Part shown: one piece after another, positions 1 to 4,395 of the stretch | How positions within the stretch are numbered: the stretch's first letter is position 1 | Layout of the letters: each line of letters opens with the position of its first letter | Assembly (NCBI GenBank): GCA_018825335.1 | Contig: JAHJEW010000060.1 | Location: 1 to 5,229, forward strand | Direction: 5' to 3' | DNA: 5,229 nt | DNA from: Patescibacteria group bacterium | GTDB taxonomy: Bacteria; Patescibacteriota; Gracilibacteria; UBA1369 | Translations under genes and position numbers: made by a program | The notes under the pieces: generated by a model | Seen by the model: the letters and a program-made list of their open reading frames with translations, nothing else | The model's database searches: none | What the model was told of the DNA's origin: nothing

Positions 1-1671
1 AACCTCACCCAGACCGTAACCATCACCTATAACGAGGCGATGGATCCGCTTTCCACGCCGACAATCGTCTTTACCGGAGGAGGAGCCAACTTTGGTGCTG
101 GAGCAGGTGGAGCCTGGTCGGTTGGCAATACAGTTTGGACAGAAACCTTCACGCATGATGGAACATCTGAAACTGATGCCCTGGTAACCGCCTCAAGCAC
201 GGGCGGTGCAACAGATGCTGCGGGCAACACCGAAACAGCAACCGTTAATGACGACTTCGCGATCGACACTGAAAACCCAACGGGCACTGTAACGGTGGGA
301 ACGGCCGTACTGACAGAAGAAGATCTTATTCAGGAAGTAAGGGTGGATTATGATGAAGCAATGAATCCGGCATCAACACCAACAATCACGTTTGTCGGGA
401 ACGTTGGAACATTAACCAGTAACGCTGACGGTGCCTGGGCCGATGCGGACACATGGACGGAAACCTTTACACTCACAGATGTAAACGAAACAACCGGAGG
501 AATAACTGCCGATAGCTCTCTTGCAACCGATGTAGCCGGAAATGCCGAAGGAGCGGATGTCGGAGACACTTTTGCCATAAATACGGTTGGTGGCGGCGGT
601 GGCGGCGGCGGTGGTGGCGGCGGGACAGTCTCAACTTCAAAGCTCAGTACAACACCTTCGGATAAACTGAAAACATACACAAAGACCGTTCTTGTTCCCG
701 CGAACGGAAAAATCGTAAGCCCGACACTCATTGAAAATTCATTAACGGGAGAAAGCATCTCAATACAAAAAGACACGAAAGTAACCACATCAACGGGAGA
801 ACCGTATACTGGAAAAATTTCCGTTCCATCAACTATCTCCATGAGCAATTTGCCGGCACCTCTTCCGTCAAATCTTGATTTCGAAAATGCTATCATCATC
901 AGCACAAACGGAGAAATTTTCTTTGATAAGGATATTACAATCACCATCCCTCTCACAAATGTAGCCACAACGCCACCTCCAAAAGTCTACTATTACGACA
1001 CGAAAAATAAGGAATATATTCTTGTTGGCGATGGCGGAACAGTTTCGGAAGACGGGAAATCGATTTCTGTACAGACGAACCACCTTTCAACCTTTGTTGC
1101 GGTAACGGAAAAAGCGGCAGCAGAGGAAGCAAGTGTGACAATGCCATTTACAGATATAGAAGGACATTGGGCACTTGATTACATTACAAATCTCTGGGGT
1201 ATGGGAGTCGTACAGGGCCGCACTGGAACAACATTTGTTCCGGATGCGACTCTTACACGGGCGGAAATGGTGAAGATCGCACTCCTCACATTCGGACACC
1301 AGGTAGACTCGGCAGACACGCAAACATCGTTCTCGGATATCCCGTCAACAGAATGGTACGCTCCATATATTGCCGCGGCGGAAAATGCGGGAATTGTGGG
1401 TGGATATGAAGATGGCACATTCCGGCCGGATGCTTCGGTAAACCGCGCGGAGGCACTAAAAATTCTGCTCAAAGCCTCAGGCATTGACATGACAAGTGAA
1501 GCCTCGGCTCCGTTCATGGACGTTTCGACAACGGCATGGTATGCGCAGTACGTCAATTTTGCCTATGCAAACGGAATTGTAAGTGGCAAAACATCAACAA
1601 TATTTGCGCCGGAAGACAACGTTACCCGCGCAGAAATGGCAAAGATGAGCGTAAAAACCGAAGAACTATAA
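1..1671 (+). CDS. Cell-surface protein with Ig-like repeats and three C-terminal SLH domains (5' partial)
   Basis: The reading frame is open from base 1, so the N-terminus lies outside the window; 556 residues are visible. An ATG at 40 is internal, because the repeat it would start in begins before it (NLTQTVTITYNEAMDP). Visible order: Ig-like repeat 1 (about residues 1-90) and repeat 2 (about 91-196), aligned by NEAMDP/DEAMNP, the STPTI strand, WTETFT and ATDxAGN, with a period near 107 residues; twelve glycines (197-208); a beta-rich domain (about 209-372) ending in the HLSTFVAV signature common before SLH modules; then three SLH domains starting near 382, 444 and 505, each with an F-x-D start and a TRAE/NRAE motif. 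SLH triplets bind cell-wall polymers and anchor proteins to the envelope; Ig-like repeats usually form stalks. Predicted role: S-layer or surface adhesin-like protein. Substrate or partner is unknown. The gene ends in TAA just before a strong terminator. Confidence 0.95.
   Translation, partial: NLTQTVTITYNEAMDPLSTPTIVFTGGGANFGAGAGGAWSVGNTVWTETFTHDGTSETDALVTASSTGGATDAAGNTETATVNDDFAIDTENPTGTVTVGTAVLTEEDLIQEVRVDYDEAMNPASTPTITFVGNVGTLTSNADGAWADADTWTETFTLTDVNETTGGITADSSLATDVAGNAEGADVGDTFAINTVGGGGGGGGGGGGTVSTSKLSTTPSDKLKTYTKTVLVPANGKIVSPTLIENSLTGESISIQKDTKVTTSTGEPYTGKISVPSTISMSNLPAPLPSNLDFENAIIISTNGEIFFDKDITITIPLTNVATTPPPKVYYYDTKNKEYILVGDGGTVSEDGKSISVQTNHLSTFVAVTEKAAAEEASVTMPFTDIEGHWALDYITNLWGMGVVQGRTGTTFVPDATLTRAEMVKIALLTFGHQVDSADTQTSFSDIPSTEWYAPYIAAAENAGIVGGYEDGTFRPDASVNRAEALKILLKASGIDMTSEASAPFMDVSTTAWYAQYVNFAYANGIVSGKTSTIFAPEDNVTRAEMAKMSVKTEEL
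589..624 (+). repeat. Twelve-codon polyglycine linker
   Basis: Twelve consecutive glycine codons (mixed GGT/GGC, final GGG) separate the Ig-like stalk from the membrane-proximal part of the surface protein. It is a flexible hinge at protein level and a G-rich, slippage-prone tract at DNA level, though codon mixing breaks up perfect trinucleotide repeats. Confidence 0.9.
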
Positions 1672-1697
1672 GAAATTAAAATACAGTAAACAGAATA

Positions 1698-1729
1698 AAA
1701 AAGCCCCGATATAACCATCGGGGCTTTTT
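1698..1729 (+). terminator. Rho-independent terminator after the SLH surface protein
   Basis: An A-flanked GCCCCGAT arm (to 1710) pairs perfectly with ATCGGGGC (from 1717) across the 6-nt loop ATAACC, giving a 13-bp stem including the A:T base, followed by TTTTT. It starts 26 bp after the stop codon. The A-tract on the other side would let it work on the minus strand too, but no minus-strand gene needs it here. Confidence 0.92.
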
Positions 1730-1758
1730 GTGCAGAACAGTCTCTCTTCACAAGCAGT

Positions 1759-1787
1759 TTGCAATTATAAGGCTTTACTGGTAAAAT
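1759..1787 (+). promoter_or_regulatory. Candidate sigma70-like promoter of the pilin gene
   Basis: TTGCAA (1759-1764) and TAAAAT (1782-1787) are separated by exactly 17 bp, in the gap between the preceding terminator and the pilin. The expected transcription start, about 7 nt after the -10, falls on or next to the ATG of the small ORF at 1794. A second TAAAAT at 1799-1804 could be an alternative -10 but has a poorer -35 at 19 bp. Assigned from consensus only. Confidence 0.5.
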
Positions 1788-1793
1788 TTATTG

Positions 1794-1829
1794 ATGAATA
1801 AAATAAAAACTTTACTAATAACCCTATGA
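1794..1829 (+). CDS. Possible 11-codon leader peptide overlapping the pilin start
   Basis: ATG at 1794 opens an 11-codon frame (MNKIKTLLITL) whose TGA stop overlaps the pilin ATG as ATGA at 1826-1829, the classic geometry for translational coupling. There is no Shine-Dalgarno sequence before either ATG, and the candidate -10 box ends 6 nt upstream, so this small ORF could be translated from a leaderless transcript and deliver ribosomes to the pilin start. An ORF this short in AT-rich DNA can easily arise by chance, and no peptide family is recognised. Treat as a hypothesis. Confidence 0.3.
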   Translation: MNKIKTLLITL

Positions 1830-2215
1830 AAAACTCTTTTCAAAAAGTCGGACGCACTGCCAAAGCTCTGGCGGCATCCGCGATAGTATTTCTTTACAGC
1901 ACCGTTCCCGCCTACGCGCAGCTCATCAGCCCCGCTGACCAACCCGGAAGACTCGCTGAAGCAACAGGTGGAGAAGGAAGCTTCCGTAACCTGATTCTGA
2001 CTTTTCTTAACTTCTTCCTGGGATTCCTGGGACTTCTTGCTGTAGTTATGGTCATTTACGGTGGTATTCTCTATGTAACCGCCGCGGGTGAGCAGGATAA
2101 ACTGGATAAAGGTAAGAAAATCATTATGTATGCCGTCGTAGGTATCGTAATCATTTTGCTGGCATTCGCACTGGTCAACACCATCCTTGGTGGACTTGGA
2201 GCCGGACAAGACTGA
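1826..2215 (+). CDS. Pilin-like small membrane protein (T4SS_pilin / Mbov_0395-like family)
   Basis: The 129-residue product has a basic N-terminus and hydrophobic signal sequence with a likely signal peptidase I site after AYA (residue 31). A short extracytoplasmic segment follows (about 32-55). There are two membrane helices (about 57-84 and 99-122) joined by a charged loop (TAAGEQDKLDKGKK). The second half, GGILYVTAAG followed by a lysine-rich loop and a long aliphatic helix, is characteristic of the small pilin-like proteins of CPR bacteria (PF18895), which resemble VirB2/TrbC in size and topology. Family knowledge suggests a subunit of a type IV secretion or conjugation-like filament or channel; substrate unknown. 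No other secretion gene is in the window, so the gene appears monocistronic between its own promoter and terminator. The start is the ATG that gives a complete signal peptide; no Shine-Dalgarno is visible. The stop is TGA. Confidence 0.88.
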   Translation: MKNSFQKVGRTAKALAASAIVFLYSTVPAYAQLISPADQPGRLAEATGGEGSFRNLILTFLNFFLGFLGLLAVVMVIYGGILYVTAAGEQDKLDKGKKIIMYAVVGIVIILLAFALVNTILGGLGAGQD

Positions 2216-2231
2216 TCAAGTAAAAAATCAC

Positions 2232-2270
2232 AAAAACCCCCTTCCATCCATAGCGGAGAAGGGGGTTTTT
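2232..2270. terminator. Bidirectional terminator between the pilin and tRNA-Pro genes
   Basis: AAAAACCCCCTTC (2232-2244) pairs perfectly with GAAGGGGGTTTTT (2258-2270) around a 13-nt loop. A T-tract is present on both strands, so one hairpin can end the pilin mRNA from the left and the tRNA-Pro transcript from the right. It starts 17 bp after the pilin stop and lies 40 bp beyond the tRNA 3' end. Confidence 0.92.
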
Positions 2271-2309
2271 AAAATCCAAAAATTAATTCCTTACAAAAAA
2301 AACACTAAA

Positions 2310-2386
2310 TGGTCGGGGTGAGAGGACTCGAACCTCCGGCCTCCTGGTCCCAAACCAGGCGCGCTAGCCAACTGCGCCACACCCCG
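2310..2386 (-). tRNA. tRNA-Pro (anticodon TGG), CCA encoded
   Basis: The minus strand folds as a full cloverleaf. The acceptor stem CGGGGTG/CACCCCG has the C1:G72 pair and A73 discriminator typical of bacterial proline tRNA. The D-stem is GCGC/GCGC. The anticodon stem CCTGG/CCAGG holds the loop TTTGGGA, giving anticodon TGG, which by wobble can read all CCN codons. The variable loop is 5 nt (AGGCC), and the T-arm is GGAGG-TTCGAGT-CCTCT. The terminal CCA is genomically encoded (2310-2312). The gene is 74 nt plus CCA, stands alone, and is followed by a T-rich run and the shared terminator. Confidence 0.97.
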
Positions 2387-2415
2387 ACGATCTTTTTCAT
2401 TTAATACGCTAAAGC

Positions 2416-2445
2416 ACTTTAAATCTATTAGAGCTTCAAAGTCAA
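2416..2445 (-). promoter_or_regulatory. Candidate promoter of tRNA-Pro
   Basis: On the minus strand TTGACT (2445-2440) precedes TAAAGT (2421-2416) with an 18-bp spacer, which would start transcription about 20-25 nt before the mature tRNA 5' end. The -35 hexamer is good and the -10 is mediocre (4/6). It lies within the 78-bp divergent gap shared with the PRC-barrel gene, so the two transcription units probably have closely packed promoters. Confidence 0.45.
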
Positions 2446-2451
2446 TCCCGC

Positions 2452-2457
2452 TATACT
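2452..2457 (+). promoter_or_regulatory. -10 box positioned for a leaderless PRC-barrel mRNA
   Basis: TATACT ends 7 nt before the ATG at 2465, so a normal start site would coincide with the start codon. No Shine-Dalgarno sequence exists in the 7 nt between them and no clear -35 is seen 16-18 bp upstream. This -10-to-ATG spacing is the standard signature of leaderless transcripts in lineages that use them. Confidence 0.5.
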
Positions 2458-2464
2458 GTAGCCG

Positions 2465-2983
2465 ATGGAAAACTATTATCGTCAGACTATCGGCTCGCCC
2501 GTAGTGACGCGGTCGGGTGAAACCCTGACAATCGTCCGTGACATTATTTTTGACCACGAAACAGGTAAAATTGTGGGTTTTTTAGTCACTAAAGGGAAAA
2601 ACCTCGCCGTCACGCCGATTGACATTCTTAGATGGAACAAATCAATCTTCATTCACGATCGCAATGACATTGTTGAAATAGAGGAAGTCGTTAAATTGCA
2701 TCGCGCAGTCGAAAAAAATATTTCGATCTATAATAAAAAAGTTTTTACAAAAAGCGGCGATTATACGGGCAAAGTAATCGATTATGGTATGCATGGCACT
2801 TTTTTCGAATTAACCTGCCTTATCGTCGCTAAAAGCTTCCTGGGCCTTATTTTCTGGGACAGGAAAATAATTTCCGCCAAAGACATCATCGAAGTCCAGA
2901 AAGACCGTATTATCGTAAAAGACCTGGTTAAACCGTTAAAAATGCAGAAATTCCAGGTAGACATGGCCCCTCTTACTCAATAA
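2465..2983 (+). CDS. Tandem PRC-barrel domain protein
   Basis: The 172-residue protein contains two PRC-barrel-like beta units. Unit 1 (about residues 7-75) runs from IGSPVVTRSGETLTIVRDIIFDH through GKIVGFLVTK to VTPIDILRW. Unit 2 (about 86-155) runs from ISIYNKKVFTKSGDYTGKVIDY to ISAKDIIEVQKDRIIV. The 'G..V....G...G.V.D' pattern followed by a V-x-x-x-D-I strand is the PRC hallmark, seen in the photosynthetic reaction-centre H subunit, RimM and many small stand-alone proteins. No signal peptide or membrane helix is evident, so it is likely cytoplasmic. Stand-alone PRC proteins have no agreed single function; roles in RNA processing, ribosome maturation or as binding scaffolds are possible. 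The start codon follows directly on a -10 box. The 3' end overlaps convergent ybeY by 11 bp with no terminator between them. Confidence 0.9.
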   Translation: MENYYRQTIGSPVVTRSGETLTIVRDIIFDHETGKIVGFLVTKGKNLAVTPIDILRWNKSIFIHDRNDIVEIEEVVKLHRAVEKNISIYNKKVFTKSGDYTGKVIDYGMHGTFFELTCLIVAKSFLGLIFWDRKIISAKDIIEVQKDRIIVKDLVKPLKMQKFQVDMAPLTQ

Positions 2984-3506
2984 TGGAGCGCCATTTCTCG
3001 TGGCCAATAATTTTATCCTGCAGATCAAACATTTTTTTACGATCAGCGGCTTTTGCGTGATCATAACCAAAAACATGCAACATCCCGTGCACGAATAAAT
3101 ACAAAAATTCCTCTTTCACGGTCAGATTATGCTCTGGGGCTTGTTTTTTAGCCGTATCTACCGAAACAAAAATCTCCCCGATCATGTCTTCGCCCGGGAA
3201 AGGACTTTCTTCAAAATAACTGAGCGCAATAACATCCGTCGGCTTGTTCACGTTCCGGTAATTTCTATTCAGCTGACGAATCTCCTCATCGCTTACAAAA
3301 AAAACCTTGAGCGTGCCGCCGTGCATTTTCTTTTTCAGACGGGGTTGTTTTTGCAGTATATCAATCCCGCGCTTATACAAAGCCTTCAGGCTGTTAGAAT
3401 CAACGTCGCATTTATGGCAACGATTATCCACTTCAAGTTTGAAAGGCTTGTCGTTGTGATCTCTATGCCTTTTCTTAATTGCCAAGGGCAAGAGTTTTTG
3501 AATCAT
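2973..3506 (-). CDS. ybeY: Endoribonuclease YbeY (rRNA maturation factor)
   Basis: The signature metal-binding motif HGMLHVFGYDH is at residues 140-150; His140, His144 and His150 are the expected zinc ligands. Upstream lies the conserved LNRNYRNVNKPTDVIALSY segment (79-97; the usual Asp before KPTDV is Asn here) and the GEIFVSVDTA strand (110-119). YbeY is a single-strand RNase acting in 16S rRNA 3'-end maturation and ribosome quality control. At 177 residues it is some 20-25 longer than typical; the surplus is a basic N-terminal stretch (1-22) before the usual first strand KLEVDNR. The ATG lies 32 bp inside the upstream SLH gene and has a purine-rich GGAAG 9 nt before it; TTG codons at residues 6 and 8 are alternative starts that would shorten the overlap. 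A CxxC pair (Cys30, Cys33) is unusual for the family. Overlap with the upstream gene implies cotranscription. Confidence 0.96.
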   Translation of the reverse strand: MIQKLLPLAIKKRHRDHNDKPFKLEVDNRCHKCDVDSNSLKALYKRGIDILQKQPRLKKKMHGGTLKVFFVSDEEIRQLNRNYRNVNKPTDVIALSYFEESPFPGEDMIGEIFVSVDTAKKQAPEHNLTVKEEFLYLFVHGMLHVFGYDHAKAADRKKMFDLQDKIIGHEKWRSIIE

Positions 3507-4182
3507 TTATTCTTTCTTCCAGATAAATTCGTGTACCATCAAGCATCTGCGTAAGTTCCGCAATTGTTACCGGATCATCCGGACGGAAAAGATCTTTTTC
3601 GGGTACAATGCCATGCTCCGCGGCGAAAGACATATAACGCGAATACCACCAGTTTTCCGAATTGGCCAGCGCCTCATCAGTGTAGCCGGCATTATTTTCA
3701 AGTTCATCCGCGGAAAGCTCAAAACGATCCTTCCAGCGTAAAAGATCCGCGGCCCCCAAAATAACTTTAAGGGCCTGAACGCGCGTCATAACAATTTCCG
3801 GCTTAAATGGCGTTTTTTCCTCATTTAGGTAGCCGTGGATAAGCCCGAGCATCGAAGCCGTCGTTACGGCGCTGTAATAGCGGTATTTTTCATTAACGTC
3901 AGGGTACAGTCTTAGAAAAGGCTCAAAAGCAATATCGTCAAAGTCGGACATGGCCGAAAAAACAAAAAAACACTCGGCGGGCTGCTCACGGCACGCGCTA
4001 AGAAAAGAACGTTTCTTATATTTAAGATCAAAGGCGTCCAAAATACGGTCCGTGGCCTCCCCGCGCGAAACGGGACGAAGTGGATTTTCAGCGCGGGCCA
4101 GTATGGTGGCAGGACAAATAAAAGTCGTTAAAAACAAAAATAATGAAACAATCCCCACAATATGCTTTGTACTTCGCTTCAA
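3475..4182 (-). CDS. Exported protein with degenerate SLH repeats
   Basis: The 235-residue product starts with a signal peptide: basic MKRSTKH, a hydrophobic core, and a probable cleavage near Ala-Arg-Ala (about 29-31). The mature part shows SLH-like units: a weak half-unit at about 35-55 (RPVSRGEATDRILDAF), a clear one at about 92-145 (LYPDVNEKYRYYSAVTTAS to MTRVQALKVIL) and a third at about 166-220 (YTDEALANSENWWYSRYMSFAAEHGI to VTIAELTQML). In these the canonical TRAE becomes TRVQ and TIAE. Cys64 and Cys71 could form a disulfide. It probably sits at the envelope through SLH-polymer contacts; function otherwise unknown. The start is TTG: an in-frame stop lies just upstream and no ATG fits, while GTG at codon 9 would remove the positively charged n-region. 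It shares an operon with ybeY (32-bp overlap). Confidence 0.85.
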   Translation of the reverse strand: MKRSTKHIVGIVSLFLFLTTFICPATILARAENPLRPVSRGEATDRILDAFDLKYKKRSFLSACREQPAECFFVFSAMSDFDDIAFEPFLRLYPDVNEKYRYYSAVTTASMLGLIHGYLNEEKTPFKPEIVMTRVQALKVILGAADLLRWKDRFELSADELENNAGYTDEALANSENWWYSRYMSFAAEHGIVPEKDLFRPDDPVTIAELTQMLDGTRIYLEERINDSKTLALGN

Positions 4183-4208
4183 AATATCAACTATTAAGGA
4201 CTTTCCCC

Positions 4209-4236
4209 ATTATATTGGTTTCATTACAAATGTAAA
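4209..4236 (-). promoter_or_regulatory. Promoter of the SLH-ybeY operon
   Basis: On the minus strand TTTACA (4236-4231) and a perfect TATAAT (4214-4209) are 16 bp apart, the best sigma70-type promoter in the window. Transcription would begin near 4202, leaving a leader of about 20 nt before the TTG start with no clear Shine-Dalgarno. The repeat array beginning at 4275 lies about 40 bp upstream of the -35, a usual place for activators or upstream repressor contacts. Confidence 0.65.
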
Positions 4237-4358
4237 TGGCCGCATAATTACAGGAGCCATGTTGATTATGTGAAGTAGACAGAATGGACAAAGTAGACAA
4301 GGTAGACAGCCGTAGACATTTTGTCTACAATCATGGTAGACAGTGTCTACTTGTTGTC

Positions 4359-4364
4359 TATTAT
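4359..4364 (+). promoter_or_regulatory. Weak -10 candidate for the membrane-anchored HTH gene
   Basis: TATTAT (5/6 match to TATAAT) lies inside the site array, 31 bp before the ATG at 4396. The hexamer 17 bp upstream is GTAGAC, itself a repeat site and a poor -35. If real, the promoter is covered by sites on both sides, which would suit autoregulation by the downstream protein. Confidence 0.25.
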
Positions 4365-4378
4365 TTGTCTATAGACAA
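4365..4378. repeat. 14-bp perfect palindrome, copy 1 (intergenic)
   Basis: TTGTCTATAGACAA reads identically on both strands and consists of two overlapping TGTCTAT/ATAGACA sites. The same 14-mer recurs exactly at 4576-4589. It ends 17 bp before the ATG at 4396, a position where a bound protein would block initiation of that gene. Confidence 0.95.
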
Positions 4379-4395
4379 CCATGTAAAAGAGAATT

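Larger units (their letters stand above)
4275..4378. repeat. Helically phased GTAGACA site array (intergenic part)
   Basis: Eleven copies of the 7-mer GTAGACA or close variants lie in 104 bp. Plus orientation: 4275, 4284 (ATGGACA, imperfect), 4293, 4302, 4312, 4336, 4371 (ATAGACA). Minus orientation (TGTCTAC/TGTCTAT): 4322, 4344, 4355, 4366. The first six start 9, 9, 9, 10 and 10 bp apart; the last three minus-orientation sites are 11 bp apart. Inverted pairs occur with 3-nt (4312-4328) and 1-nt (4336-4350) gaps and as a closed palindrome (4365-4378). The roughly one-turn spacing places sites on one face of the helix, as expected of operators, iterons or centromere-like arrays. It lies between two divergent genes and directly before a gene for a DNA-binding protein, the natural candidate to bind it. 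Confidence 0.93.

Noticed and set aside
348..968. Minus-strand 206-residue open frame opposite the surface protein
   Set aside because: It is antisense to well-supported Ig-like and Gly-linker coding; its proline run is just the complement of the glycine codons.
2213..2272. TGA recoded as glycine (code 25, as in Gracilibacteria/SR1)
   Set aside because: Reading the pilin TGA as glycine extends the frame 18 codons straight through its terminator to TAA; a stop is the simpler reading, though one gene cannot settle the genome's code.
2957..2963. GTAGACA copy near the end of the PRC-barrel gene
   Set aside because: It is isolated; about 0.6 copies of a 7-mer are expected by chance in a window of this size on both strands.
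3424..3432. DnaA-box-like TTATCCACT suggesting a replication origin
   Set aside because: It is a single 8/9 match inside conserved ybeY coding sequence, with no cluster and no AT-rich unwinding region beside it.
3950..4273. Plus-strand 107-residue open frame opposite the exported SLH gene
   Set aside because: It runs through the signal-peptide coding region and promoter of the opposite strand, and its translation shows no recognisable domain.
4275..4378. CRISPR array
   Set aside because: The repeated unit is only 7 bp, in both orientations, with 2-14 bp gaps; there are no spacer-sized unique segments or cas genes.
4381..4386. Start-stop ATG-TAA minimal ORF just upstream of the HTH gene
   Set aside because: There is no supporting Shine-Dalgarno, and it is probably a by-product of the AT-rich leader; it is useful only as the in-frame stop that fixes the ATG at 4396.
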